In this document: one piece after another, positions 16,818 through 25,660 of the stretch
Position numbering within the stretch: the first letter of the stretch is position 1
How the letters are laid out: every line of letters starts with the position of its first letter
NCBI RefSeq assembly: GCF_000063445.1
Contig: NC_009464.1
Coordinates: 1,364,001 to 1,428,000 of the forward strand
Length of the DNA stretch: 64,000 bases
Origin: Methanocella arvoryzae MRE50
Lineage (GTDB): Archaea > Halobacteriota > Methanocellia > Methanocellales > Methanocellaceae
Reading direction: 5' to 3'
Translations under genes and position numbers: made by a program
The notes under the pieces: model-generated
Database searches by the model: none
What the model was told of the DNA's origin: nothing
The model's input: the letters and a program-made list of their open reading frames with translations, nothing else

Positions 16818-17252
16818 TTACCGCCGGCTCCGGCCCTGTTTACCGGTCAGCCGCTCCAGACTGTCGGCCGGGTCCCCGAAGTCCGGCTTCAGCTCCAGTG
16901 CCATAGTGTACTGGGTTATTGCCCCGTCAAGGTCTCCGGCCGCCTCGAGAAGCTTACCCATGCGGTTATGGTAATAGGGCCACCCGGGCCTGAGGCTGAT
17001 GGCCTCCAGGGTCTCTGCGATGGCCTCTTTTACCATGCCTTTCTTATAGTAAGCGTCTCCCAGGCCGAAGTGTGCGCAGGGATCGTCGGGAGTAAGACAG
17101 ATCAACGATCTGTACTCCTCTATCGCCTCATCTAGCCGGTCCTCGTCCGATAGCCTGTCCGCAAGTTCTTTCTTCACTTCGGCGTTATCTGGGTCGGTCT
17201 CCAGAATTTTCCGGTAGTCCTCTACAGTCATCTCGCTATCTTCCATGTACAT
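16818..17252 (-). CDS. Tetratricopeptide-repeat protein
   Basis: The 144-residue protein consists almost wholly of TPR-like helices: about four repeats with A-x-LG-x-A and W-x-Y-HN-x-MG-x-L patterns (HFGLGDAYYKKGMVKEAI; YYHNRMGKLLEAAGDLDGAI). It probably acts as a protein-binding scaffold in the cytoplasm. It starts 3 bases after the modC stop, so it belongs to the modABC transcript. A link to Mo uptake is inferred only from that position. Confidence 0.85.
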   Translation of the reverse strand: MYMEDSEMTVEDYRKILETDPDNAEVKKELADRLSDEDRLDEAIEEYRSLICLTPDDPCAHFGLGDAYYKKGMVKEAIAETLEAISLRPGWPYYHNRMGKLLEAAGDLDGAITQYTMALELKPDFGDPADSLERLTGKQGRSRR

Positions 17253-17255
17253 CCC

Positions 17256-17966
17256 TCATCCAAACAGGTTATCTACAAACTGGCCTTGCCCCTGCTTTAA
17301 AATGTCCCCCGGTTTACCCGAGAGCACGACCTGCCCCCGGTCCATCACGCAGGCCTTATCCCCGAGCGCCAGCGCGTCCCTCAGGCTATGTAATACCATA
17401 ATAGTCGTGATCTTATCTTTTCTTAGCCTTTGCTGCAGGCTGTCCCTGATCGAGGTATGCGCCCCGGCGTCGAGCGCGCTCAGCGGCTCGTCCATGAGCA
17501 GCAGCGCGGGCTCGATGACGAGGCTCCTGGCCAGCGCCACCTTCTGCTTCTGCCCGCCGGAGAGCTTCGCTGCCTTCACGCCTTTCAGCTCCCACATGCC
17601 GACCGGCTCCAGCTCTTCCCTGACTCTGCGCTGTATTTCGTCACGCTGAAGGTGCCGCATGCGAAGCCCGAAGGCCACGTTATCGAACACGGTCATGTGG
17701 GGGAACAGTGCGTAGTTCTGGAACACGTAGCCGACGTCGCGCCGCTCGGGAGGCACGTCTATGCCTTCATCCGACGAGAACAGCTTCTTCTCATCGGCTT
17801 CTATGCTTCCGCTGTCAGGAGTCAGGAGTCCCGCCACAAGATTGAGCACTGTGGTCTTGCCCGAGCCGTTGCTGCCCATGAGCACCAGCGTCTCTCCGCT
17901 TTCGGCGGCAAGATTCACGTCCAGGGTGAAGTCTCGCAGCTTCCGGGTCACCCTAATCCTGAGCAT
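17256..17966 (-). CDS. modC: Molybdate ABC transporter ATPase
   Basis: Walker A is GSNGSGKTT (~residue 34), the Q-loop is YVFQNYALFPHM, the signature is KLSGGQKQKVALAR, and Walker B is LLLMDEPLSALD. At 236 residues it ends after the ATPase core and lacks the C-terminal TOBE domain of many ModC proteins; the separate Mop at 8859 may fill that role. Its start overlaps the modB end by 14 bp. Confidence 0.93.
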   Translation of the reverse strand: MLRIRVTRKLRDFTLDVNLAAESGETLVLMGSNGSGKTTVLNLVAGLLTPDSGSIEADEKKLFSSDEGIDVPPERRDVGYVFQNYALFPHMTVFDNVAFGLRMRHLQRDEIQRRVREELEPVGMWELKGVKAAKLSGGQKQKVALARSLVIEPALLLMDEPLSALDAGAHTSIRDSLQQRLRKDKITTIMVLHSLRDALALGDKACVMDRGQVVLSGKPGDILKQGQGQFVDNLFG

Positions 17967-18765
17967 GAATCAGCCTCCTTCTCATGAGTATCTTTACGGC
18001 AGCTATCACGGCGAAGGAGATGATCACCAGGATGATCGACAGGACCAGCGATGCTTCCAGGTCGCCCTGCATGGCCGTATAGATAGCAAGGGGCATCGTC
18101 TGGGTGACCCCCTGGAAGTTGCCGGCGAACATGATAGTGGCGCCGAACTCGCCCAGCGCCCGGGCCCAGGTCATGATCGCCCCGGAGATCAGGCCGTTCA
18201 GGGCGATCGGCACAGTGACCAGAAAGAACGTGCGGAGCGGCGTTGCGCCGAGCGTCCTCGCCGCGTGCTCATACGACCGGTCCACGTCCTCGAAGCTGGT
18301 CTTCGCCTGCCTGATGTAGAAGGGAGAGGCTACGAAGACCTGGGCCATGATCACGGCAACGGTAGTGAAAGCGATGGTAATGTCAAACAGGTTCAGGTAC
18401 TGCCCCAGGACGCCTCTCCGGCCGAACGCCATGAGCAGGGCGATGCCCGCCACTGCCGGTGGTATCACTACAGGGAGGTCGATGATCGTGTCGATCAGCT
18501 CCTTGCCCGGATACTTATACCTGGCGTTGACGAAGGCCACGGGGGTGCCGAAGATGATGACGATCAGCATCGTAACTACCGAGGTAACGATGCTCAGCCT
18601 GAGCGCGTCCATGACGAACGGTGCGTCCAGCGACCGCAGGAACGAGTCCGGAGAAGTCTTGACGAACAAGGAGAGGATCGGCAGGGAGACGAATAGCACG
18701 ATAAGGCAGAAAAATAGCAGGACGAGAAGTGCCGGCAGACTGTACAGCTTCGTTCCTCTTCTCAT
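17953..18765 (-). CDS. modB: Molybdate ABC transporter permease
   Basis: The 270-residue protein has about six membrane segments and the binding-protein-dependent permease loop that contacts the ATPase: EHAARTLGATPLRTFFLVTVPIA holds the EAA-type signature. It is encoded between modA and modC and overlaps modC. It forms the membrane channel of the ModABC importer. Confidence 0.93.
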   Translation of the reverse strand: MRRGTKLYSLPALLVLLFFCLIVLFVSLPILSLFVKTSPDSFLRSLDAPFVMDALRLSIVTSVVTMLIVIIFGTPVAFVNARYKYPGKELIDTIIDLPVVIPPAVAGIALLMAFGRRGVLGQYLNLFDITIAFTTVAVIMAQVFVASPFYIRQAKTSFEDVDRSYEHAARTLGATPLRTFFLVTVPIALNGLISGAIMTWARALGEFGATIMFAGNFQGVTQTMPLAIYTAMQGDLEASLVLSIILVIISFAVIAAVKILMRRRLIHAQD

Positions 18766-18788
18766 CCCGTCACCTCACTAATATTTGT

Positions 18789-19610
18789 TTATACTGGCGT
18801 GAACCCGTAAGCCTGGAGGATGGCCTTGCCTTCGTCCGACCTGACGAAGTCGATATATGCCTGCGCCATGGCCTGGTTCTTTGAATCGCCGATCACGCCT
18901 ATCGGGTAGACTGCAATCACGTTCAGGCTGTCCGGGATTGCGATGACGCTTACTTTATCCTTGTACTCCGCCGGCACGTCCGATATGTATACGAAGCCGG
19001 CATCCGCCTCTCCCAGCGCTACCTTGGACACGACATAGTTGACAGTGGTCTCCTCGGATACTACGTTAGCCTTCACTTTGGTCCTGAAGTCAGGGCCGTA
19101 CGTGGAGTTGTTGGCTGCACTGTCCAGGATCTGGAGGGTGTAGCCGCCCACCGGCACGTCCTTGTTGCCGATCACGATCTTCACGCCGGGCTTCGCCAGA
19201 TCAGCCAGAGTGCTGATACCTGCCGGATTTTCCCGGGGCACGATGACTGCCAGCTTGTTATTGGCGAAGTTAACCACTGTCGAGTTATTCATCAGGCCCT
19301 GGTTTTTTAAGGCGTTCATGTGCGAGGTGCTGGCAGAGGCGAACACGTCTGCGGTAGCGCCCTGCTCGATCTGGGTCCGCAGCGCCTGGCTGCCGTCGAA
19401 GTTATAGACGACGTTAGTATCCGGGTAGGCGGTCTCGAACTTCGCCTCAGCCTCCGTGAAAGCGTCCTTGAGCGACGCTGCCGCGAAGACGGTCAGATCG
19501 GTCTTCTGGACCGCCGTGGGCGTCGGCGACGTGCACCCCGCCGCCAGTACGGCTAACAAGGCTGCGATCAGTAACATCGATAACAGATATTTGCGTTTCC
19601 TCTGAATCAT
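18789..19610 (-). CDS. modA: Molybdate-binding lipoprotein
   Basis: The signal sequence ends in a lipobox (LAVLAAGC, Cys near residue 26), so the protein should be tethered outside the membrane. The mature part has the ModA fold signature LTVFAAASLKDAF, YNFDGSQALRTQIEQGA, ADVFASAS, and later SEETTVNYVVSKVALGEADAG. This is the ModA class rather than WtpA. It is the first gene of modABC. TTAACAAAAGTTAA lies just upstream. Confidence 0.94.
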   Translation of the reverse strand: MIQRKRKYLLSMLLIAALLAVLAAGCTSPTPTAVQKTDLTVFAAASLKDAFTEAEAKFETAYPDTNVVYNFDGSQALRTQIEQGATADVFASASTSHMNALKNQGLMNNSTVVNFANNKLAVIVPRENPAGISTLADLAKPGVKIVIGNKDVPVGGYTLQILDSAANNSTYGPDFRTKVKANVVSEETTVNYVVSKVALGEADAGFVYISDVPAEYKDKVSVIAIPDSLNVIAVYPIGVIGDSKNQAMAQAYIDFVRSDEGKAILQAYGFTPV

Positions 19611-19645
19611 AGAGTCACCGATACCACAATGAAGGCTTTTTGTAT

Positions 19646-19659
19646 TTAACTTTTGTTAA
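19646..19659 (-). promoter_or_regulatory. TTAAC-N4-GTTAA operator-like site before modA
   Basis: The minus strand reads TTAACAAAAGTTAA, 36 bases upstream of the modA start. It shares TTAACAAAAG with the site before tfx (6531) and has the same TTAAC-N4-GTTAA form as the palindrome before 60216. It lies in an A+T-rich stretch that should hold the modA promoter. Confidence 0.4.
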
Positions 19660-19826
19660 TCAAACTCAATATGTTTAATATTTTTACTCAACAACCACAT
19701 ATGCCGGCGGCTACGCTGTGTCGGATCGTGAGCGGCGGATGCAGGACAAGTTCGCCTTACCATGCAACTAATCTTAGGCCTATGATCAGTTGAATTGTTC
19801 AACCGAACGCTTAAACCTGCTCCGTA

Positions 19827-19862
19827 TGTTCGCGAAAAGTATAAATCTCGACTGTTCGCGAA
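19827..19862 (+). promoter_or_regulatory. Promoter with TTCGCGAA sites flanking the TATA box
   Basis: Two identical TGTTCGCGAA copies (19827-19836 and 19853-19862) flank the TATA-like AAGTATAAATC (19836-19846). Each holds the perfect palindrome TTCGCGAA, and the spacing is 26 bp. Binding at both would block TBP/TFB access. The promoter faces the TrmO-like gene at 19930. The rest of 19611-19826 holds only the modA promoter. Confidence 0.5.
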
Positions 19863-19929
19863 TACTTTATCGTCAACAGTCCGGCAGTGGTACAGGATCG
19901 CCATGACCGGGCCCGGCGGAGGAATGTAC

Positions 19930-20427
19930 GTGGAATTTACCTATAAAGCAATAGGCGTCGTCCATTCGGAGTTTACCCGGAAGGACGCTACACCGATCCA
20001 GAGCATCTTTAGCAACGCGATAGGGACCGTAGAGCTGTTCCCGGAGTACGCGGACGGGCTGAAGGACATCGAGGGCTTCTCTCACCTTTACCTCCTGTAC
20101 CATTTCAACCAGGCCGACAGCCGCTCGATTGTGCACAAGCCTTTCCTGGACGGCAAGAAAGAGCGAGGCATCTTCGCCATCCGGCACTTCAACCGCCCGA
20201 ATCCCATCGGCCTCTCGATCGTCGAGCTCCGGAGAGTCGACGGGAACGTGCTGGAGGTCGGCGGCGTCGACATCCTGGACGGCACGCCGGTGATCGATAT
20301 CAAGCCCTACGTGCGACAGTTCGACGCACGGGAACACGTGCGGAGCGGGTGGGTGGACGAGCAGCACGTGGAGACGATCAAAGTGAAGAGCTTCACTCCC
20401 GCAGACCTGGCCGATCGAAGGGACTGA
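19930..20427 (+). CDS. TrmO-like tRNA methyltransferase (UPF0066)
   Basis: The 165-residue single-domain TsaA/TrmO protein has YKAIGVVHSEF, RHFNRPNPIGLSIVEL and DILDGTPVIDIKPYV. The family methylates t6A37 in tRNA using SAM. GTG at 19930 is chosen because GGAGGA ends 6 bases before it and homologues begin within a few residues of PIGxIHS. ATGs at 19924 and 19903 are less well placed. It differs from the gene at 14 in lacking the FmdE-like half. It lies tail-to-tail with the nif cluster. Confidence 0.85.
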   Translation: MEFTYKAIGVVHSEFTRKDATPIQSIFSNAIGTVELFPEYADGLKDIEGFSHLYLLYHFNQADSRSIVHKPFLDGKKERGIFAIRHFNRPNPIGLSIVELRRVDGNVLEVGGVDILDGTPVIDIKPYVRQFDAREHVRSGWVDEQHVETIKVKSFTPADLADRRD

Positions 20428-20492
20428 GCGCCCGATACCGCCGGTTCTTTTATCCGGCAGGGCCCTTCGTGCTGTCCGGCAAGTGATCGTAT

Positions 20493-21122
20493 CTACCTCC
20501 TCCCTTCAGGCCCTCTGGCGATCCTTACCATGAACTCACTTCTGCCCAGCCGCTCCGTCTCGAATGTAAGCCCGTTTGCTGTGGTTTCCGCCTCCATCCA
20601 TGGGGGCACGTGGCTGCAGACGACTACCAGCGAGCTGTAGCACCCATGCCTGACGAACTGCTGCAGCACCTGCTTGCTGCTGATGTCAGCGTTCTTCTCC
20701 TGGATCTCCTTGATGGAGATGTAGTAATTGCCCGGGGAGATCTCCGCGGGCACGGGAATGGCGAAAGTGGCCTCGGGCGGGGTGGATCTCTCACTCTCTT
20801 CGTTCTCCCATACCTGGTCCAGGAACTCCTCCGGTCTGCCTGCGATTTCCCAGACGCTGCAGCCTGCCTTTTCCAGCTCAAAGTACGGGACTCCCGCGGC
20901 AGACCGGGCGACGAAGATCTTACAGCCGGCCAGGAACTGCAGCATATCACTCATACCCAGGCGAAGCTCGCGAATTCCCTTAACAGTACCGATGGAAAAT
21001 TCCTTTTCACGGCCGACGTCCCAGGAGCCGCCGGCTCGCCGGTAGACGGCGACTTTTCCCCGCTCGCCGAGCGATGCGCTGACGCCTTCCGCATTCTGAA
21101 ATACTGCTATCTCCCTTGCCAT
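20493..21122 (-). CDS. AnfO-like nitrogenase accessory protein
   Basis: The 209-residue protein resembles the AnfO family, first named from Fe-only nitrogenase operons. It begins MAREIAVFQNAEGVSASLGERG and contains FLAGCKIFVARSAAGVPYFELEKAGCSVWEI, a NifX/NafY-like cofactor-binding stretch, and a C-terminal region with SSLVVVCSHVPPWME. It is the last gene of the nif cluster. The structural genes here are Mo-type and no anfG/vnfG is present, so the AnfO label may understate a wider role in cofactor handling. Confidence 0.72.
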   Translation of the reverse strand: MAREIAVFQNAEGVSASLGERGKVAVYRRAGGSWDVGREKEFSIGTVKGIRELRLGMSDMLQFLAGCKIFVARSAAGVPYFELEKAGCSVWEIAGRPEEFLDQVWENEESERSTPPEATFAIPVPAEISPGNYYISIKEIQEKNADISSKQVLQQFVRHGCYSSLVVVCSHVPPWMEAETTANGLTFETERLGRSEFMVRIARGPEGRR

Positions 21123-21137
21123 TTTCTCTCCGCTTAT

Positions 21138-21446
21138 CTAAAATGCCAGACGATCGACTACTTTGCCGCCTTCGATGTGCGATTCTATGATCTCTGTCAC
21201 GTCATCGGACGTGACCGACTTATACCAGACGTTATCCGGGTACACGACCACTATCGGCCCTTTCTCGCAGATGCCGAAGCAGCCTGTGTTGTTGACGAAC
21301 ACTTCGCCGCCCAGTTCCCGCATCTCGATCTCTTCCATGAACTTCTGCAAGACTTCTACACCGGCTTTCGAGTGGCAGAAGCCTTTCTGCTGGCCTGTGT
21401 GTCTGGAACTTGTACATATGAATATGTGTCTGGATGGTTTCTGCAT
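21138..21446 (-). CDS. Thioredoxin-like [2Fe-2S] ferredoxin
   Basis: The ~102-residue protein has the four-cysteine pattern of thioredoxin-fold ferredoxins: IFICTSSRHTGQQKGFC early, then NNTGCFGICEKGP. ATG at 21446 is chosen over the ATG at 21464 because AAGGAGACC lies 9 bases upstream and the nifN stop ends at 21448. Such ferredoxins occur in many nif clusters and may donate electrons or act in cofactor assembly; the role here is inferred from position. Confidence 0.88.
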   Translation of the reverse strand: MQKPSRHIFICTSSRHTGQQKGFCHSKAGVEVLQKFMEEIEMRELGGEVFVNNTGCFGICEKGPIVVVYPDNVWYKSVTSDDVTEIIESHIEGGKVVDRLAF

Positions 21447-21447
21447 G

Positions 21448-22860
21448 TTACTGGTCTCCTTCAATTGAAATAGGATCCAGGAGCTGTTCTCTTTTCAGCT
21501 GCCTGTACGAGGCGTATTTCTGCTCTAGCAGCGCGTTCGTGAACCTGTCGAGGAACGCCAGCGTGCCGGCGTAGCCTGCCGAGAGTATCCGTTGTCCACC
21601 GATCCGGTCGTGGATGGGGAATCCCATCCTCACCACCGGGATGCCCCGCCGCTCGGTCAGGAACTTCCCGCCGGAGTGGCCGACGGCGATGTTAGCGGCA
21701 GTCGATACTGCCGCAGATTCTATGGCCGTGAAGTCGGTCTCTTCCAGAAGCACACATTGTCTGTCTGCTTCTGCCAGCAGCAGCTTTAGCCGGGCGGTTA
21801 GCCGGCTGCTGCGGGTGCCGGTGGCGACGACTGCGGGGTAAGCCCCGTTTTCGGCGCATACGCTGGCAAAGGCGTAGACCAGCTCGGGCTCGCCGTAGAT
21901 GACCGGCCTGCCTTCGGCGTTGTATTTGTGGGTGTCGGCCATGGCGTCGAGCAGCCAGCCCCTCTCTACGACCAGTGTTTCGGGCAGAGGCATGCCGGTG
22001 AGCTGACTGAGCGTTTCGACGAACCGGTCGGTGTTTTCGAGGCCGATCGGCAGCGGTAAATTGATCAATGGTACACCGTACTCCTGCTGCAAGTACCGTC
22101 CGGGCGACAGCTCCTCCGGGCAGGTCAGCCCGAACTGGATGGTGGCCCTGGCGCCGGCCATCCGGGCGATGTCCGCAGTGCGAGTCCCTCCCGGGGCGAT
22201 CCTGGTGTACTGCCCCCCGTACGGGCGGTCCAGCGTCATGGAGTAGTCGGGCAGCAGCGTGTACTCGATGCCCGCCAGGTCCAGGATACGCTTGATCTCC
22301 CGGATGTCGGCGGGGCTGATGTGCGGTACTATTACGTTAATACCGCCGTGCTTTTCAGCTGGCCTGGCAAAGTACTCGACGATCGCCCTGACGGCCGCCC
22401 AGAACCCTTCCGACTGGCTGCCGGCGTAGCTGGGAGTGTTCACCGGTATGATGTCCACGCCTTTCAGGCCTCGCTCGACAACCGACCTCTGGTCGACAAT
22501 CGACCTTTGGTCGACATACCCTTTGATCATCCGCTGTATGTCCTCCCCGATCGTCTCCGTGAGGCAGGTGGTGACTACTCCGAGGACCGCGGGCTGGTAT
22601 ATCCTCAGAACGTTATCCAGGGCTTTCCGCAGGTTTCCCTCGCCGCCGTGGATCGTCTGCTTCTCGTTCAGCGAGGAAGAGGCGATGTCGATCGGCTCGT
22701 TGTAGTGCTCCACGCTGGCCAGCCGCATGTAGGTGCTGCAGCCCTGTGAACCGTGGACCAGCGCCATGGCGCCCTCCACGCCTTTGAAGGCTATCACCCC
22801 GCCCAGCGGCATGCACGTCTGGCACTGGTTCTCGTTGACCATTCTCACTTTGTCGGTCAC
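21448..22860 (-). CDS. nifN: Nitrogenase cofactor scaffold NifN
   Basis: NifN pairs with NifE as the scaffold on which FeMo-cofactor is finished. The 470-residue NifK-like protein has NQCQTCMPLGGVIAFKG, HGSQGCSTYMR and VVTTCLTETIGED. It follows nifE with a 4-bp overlap. An in-frame 18-bp tandem duplication at 22478-22513 gives a repeated VDQRS, probably in a surface loop. Confidence 0.92.
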   Translation of the reverse strand: MTDKVRMVNENQCQTCMPLGGVIAFKGVEGAMALVHGSQGCSTYMRLASVEHYNEPIDIASSSLNEKQTIHGGEGNLRKALDNVLRIYQPAVLGVVTTCLTETIGEDIQRMIKGYVDQRSIVDQRSVVERGLKGVDIIPVNTPSYAGSQSEGFWAAVRAIVEYFARPAEKHGGINVIVPHISPADIREIKRILDLAGIEYTLLPDYSMTLDRPYGGQYTRIAPGGTRTADIARMAGARATIQFGLTCPEELSPGRYLQQEYGVPLINLPLPIGLENTDRFVETLSQLTGMPLPETLVVERGWLLDAMADTHKYNAEGRPVIYGEPELVYAFASVCAENGAYPAVVATGTRSSRLTARLKLLLAEADRQCVLLEETDFTAIESAAVSTAANIAVGHSGGKFLTERRGIPVVRMGFPIHDRIGGQRILSAGYAGTLAFLDRFTNALLEQKYASYRQLKREQLLDPISIEGDQ

Positions 22861-24242
22861 AGGGACACCTCCCGGGGCGTCTTAAGGTGTTTCCAGACCG
22901 GGGAGCAGGCCGTCGTATAGACTTCTCTGGCGAAGTTGACGGCCCCCTCGAACCCGGCCAGGCACTCTTTCCGGTCGTGGTTGTGGTCGATGAACCCGAC
23001 GCCGAGCTTGTAGGCGAGCACTCTCTCTTTGACTCCGCCCGCCATGACGTCGACCTTCATCTCCCGGAGGAACTTCTCGATCTCCGCGGGGTTGGCATCG
23101 TCGACGAGGATGGCGCCATTCGAGAGGAGGCTGCTGAGGTTCTCGTACTCCTCTTTCTTTCCTGTCTGCGTCCCGGTGACGACTATCTCCACGCCGAGCT
23201 CCTTCAGCTGGCGGATGAGGGCTGCGGCCTTGTAAGCGCCGCCCACGTAGATCGCCGCCCTTTTTCCGGCCAGTTTTTTACGATAACGCTCTATGTCAGG
23301 CCTGATTCTCGACAGCTCGCGCTCGACGAGCGCTTCGGTCCGGCGCATGATCTCTTCATCGCCATAAAAGGCGGCGATCTTACGCAGCGAATCAGCGGTG
23401 TTCTCCGCTCCGAAGAAGTTCACGTCCATGTACGGGATGCCGTACACCTTCTCCATCTGGCTTGCCACGTAGTGCATGGAACCGGTGCATTGCACCAGGT
23501 TCAGGCAGGCGCCCGGGGCCTGTTTAAGAGCGGCGACAGTCGAGTCGCCGGTGAAGGCGACGTTGAGCTCGATGCCCATCTCCCGCAGGTACTTTTTCAC
23601 CACCCACATCTCCCCGCCCAGGTTGTACTCGCCAAGGAAGTTCAGTTTCTTTGTCGGCTCTATAACATGGCCTTCGGCGGGCTTGATCAGCTTCATCAGG
23701 GCTTCGGCAGCAGCCCGGTAACCTACGACCTTGTTACCCGACTTGAAGCCGCTCGACTCCACAGGTATGACGTCTATGCCGTGGCGCAGAGTGGCTTCTT
23801 TACACACGGAGATGAGGTCGTCGCCTATGACGCCGACGACGCACGTGGAATATACGAATACTGCCGGAGGATTGTGCTTTGCCACGATCTCATCGATGCA
23901 GGCCGCCAGCTTCTGCTCGCCCCCGAAGATGATGTCTCGCTCCTTCATGTCAGTCGAGAAGCTGTTCCTGTACATCTCCGGGCCGCTGGACAGGCTTCCC
24001 CTGATGTCCCACGTATACGTGGCACAGCCGATGGGGCCGTGCACGAGGTGGACCGCGTCCGTCACGGGGTTCAGGACTACCCTCGCTCCGCAGTAGACGC
24101 AGGCCCGCTGGCTGACTGCTCCGGCGAGGCTGTCGCTGGTGCAGCTGATGTGGCCCTTGCTCTTGCCTTTTGTCTGGATAGAGCCCTGGCGTTCCTCGAT
24201 CAGCGCTTCGGGGGCCGGCGACACCGTACAGTCCATGTTCAC
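22857..24242 (-). CDS. nifE: Nitrogenase cofactor scaffold NifE
   Basis: The NifD-like 461-residue protein has RACVYCGARVVLNPV, HLVHGPIGCATYTWD, VFVYSTCVVGVIGDD and VQCTGSMHYVASQMEKVYGIPY. With NifN it holds the FeMo-cofactor precursor made by NifB. nifB itself is not in this window. The N-terminal ~35 residues are unconserved. It lies between nifK and nifN on one transcript. Confidence 0.93.
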   Translation of the reverse strand: MNMDCTVSPAPEALIEERQGSIQTKGKSKGHISCTSDSLAGAVSQRACVYCGARVVLNPVTDAVHLVHGPIGCATYTWDIRGSLSSGPEMYRNSFSTDMKERDIIFGGEQKLAACIDEIVAKHNPPAVFVYSTCVVGVIGDDLISVCKEATLRHGIDVIPVESSGFKSGNKVVGYRAAAEALMKLIKPAEGHVIEPTKKLNFLGEYNLGGEMWVVKKYLREMGIELNVAFTGDSTVAALKQAPGACLNLVQCTGSMHYVASQMEKVYGIPYMDVNFFGAENTADSLRKIAAFYGDEEIMRRTEALVERELSRIRPDIERYRKKLAGKRAAIYVGGAYKAAALIRQLKELGVEIVVTGTQTGKKEEYENLSSLLSNGAILVDDANPAEIEKFLREMKVDVMAGGVKERVLAYKLGVGFIDHNHDRKECLAGFEGAVNFAREVYTTACSPVWKHLKTPREVSL

Positions 24243-24274
24243 TTTTCATCTCCTCCTTTGCAAAGAGCTGATCA

Positions 24275-25654
24275 TCAGAGGATCAGCTCGTAATCTTCGT
24301 CTTTAGCGTCTCTGTCCCTTCTCTCCAGCAGAGCGTTGCTGATCAGCTCGATCAGGCGCAGGCAGCCCCTGTAGCCCACGATGGGCATCAGGTAGTGCAC
24401 CGCTCTGTCGAAGATCGGGAACCCGACTCTCACCATGGGCACGTCCTCCGCCCTGGCAATGTACTTGCAGTGGGTGTTGCCGATCAGCAGATCGACGGGG
24501 TTATCCTTGATCCACTTGTGCAGCTCGAACAGATCACCCTCTGCCTTGACGACGACTTTGTCGTCACTGTCCTTGATGCCCGCCTGTTCCAGCATCGCCC
24601 TGATTTCGGTCTCGAACCTCGAGCCGGGGGTGCCAGTCATGACGTATACCGGGATCATGCCCATGGTCAGCAGGAATTCGGTCAGCGGGATCACCATGTC
24701 CGGGTCGCCGACGACTGCCACCTTCTTCCCCTGGTAGTGGAAGTGAGTGTCGATCAGGGTATCGACGACCTGGCCCCGTTCGACGGTGAGCGAGTGCGGT
24801 ACGGCGATGCCGAACTCTTTCTTCAGGGCCATGATGAAATCGTCAGTCGCCTTCAGGCCAATCGGAATGTGCAGCGGCACGCAGGGGACGCCGCATTTTT
24901 CCTGCAGCTCCGCACCGGCGGCTTCGGATGACCAGGCGCCCAGTGCCAGTGTCAGCCTCGAGTTACCCGAGTCCCTGATCTGGGCCACAGTGGCGCCGCC
25001 TTCGGGGTACATCTCGTACTTCCCGGTCAGGGGCGTGTCGACTACGTCAGACGTATCGGGGAACATGATCATCTCTACCCCGAGGTCTGCTACCAGGCGC
25101 TTGATTTCTCGCATGTCGCCGGGGTTGACCCAGCCTGGCAGGATGTTGACTCTATTCTTCTTCGGCTGGCCGTCTGCCTCGGCGAGGTAGGTGACCATCG
25201 CCTTTGTCATGTTCGAGAACCCGGTGATGTGGGATCCGGCATAGCTGGGGGTGTTGGCGTGGATGACGATCTTCCCTTCGGGTATTTCTGCCTGCCTGAT
25301 GATGGTCGGGATGTCGTCGCCGATCGTCTCGCTGAGGCAGGTGGTGTGGACCGCCATGATTTCCGGGTTGTAGATCTTGAACACGTTCCTGATCGAGGTC
25401 TTGAGGTTAGCGCCGCCGCCGAAGACCGAAGCCCCTTCAGTGAAGGAGCTCGAGCTCGCCAGGATCGGATCGCGGAAGTGCCTGGTCAGGCCCATCCGGT
25501 GGTACGCGCAGCAGCCCTGTGAGCCGTGGCTGTGGGGCAGGCATCCGTGTATGCCGAGCGCGGCGTACATGGCGCCTATGGGCTGGCAGGTTTTGGCCGG
25601 ATTAATCTTGCCGGCGGTATGTTCGACTTTTCTGGTGGGGATACACTCAAGCAT
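24275..25654 (-). CDS. nifK: Nitrogenase MoFe protein beta subunit
   Basis: The 459-residue protein has P-cluster cysteines in KTCQPIGAMYAALG, HGSQGCCAYHRM and VHTTCLSETIGDD. It lacks the ~50-residue N-terminal extension of proteobacterial NifK, as in clostridial and archaeal forms. It starts 6 bases after nifD. With NifD it forms the catalytic MoFe protein. Confidence 0.96.
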   Translation of the reverse strand: MLECIPTRKVEHTAGKINPAKTCQPIGAMYAALGIHGCLPHSHGSQGCCAYHRMGLTRHFRDPILASSSSFTEGASVFGGGANLKTSIRNVFKIYNPEIMAVHTTCLSETIGDDIPTIIRQAEIPEGKIVIHANTPSYAGSHITGFSNMTKAMVTYLAEADGQPKKNRVNILPGWVNPGDMREIKRLVADLGVEMIMFPDTSDVVDTPLTGKYEMYPEGGATVAQIRDSGNSRLTLALGAWSSEAAGAELQEKCGVPCVPLHIPIGLKATDDFIMALKKEFGIAVPHSLTVERGQVVDTLIDTHFHYQGKKVAVVGDPDMVIPLTEFLLTMGMIPVYVMTGTPGSRFETEIRAMLEQAGIKDSDDKVVVKAEGDLFELHKWIKDNPVDLLIGNTHCKYIARAEDVPMVRVGFPIFDRAVHYLMPIVGYRGCLRLIELISNALLERRDRDAKDEDYELIL

Positions 25655-25660
25655 CCTTGA

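Noticed and set aside
18104-18319. Plus-strand frames over modB and modC
   Set aside because: They are antisense shadows of well-supported genes with poor composition.
22887-24293. 468-residue plus-strand frame across nifE
   Set aside because: It is antisense to the clearly recognised nifE, with no domain or ribosome site.
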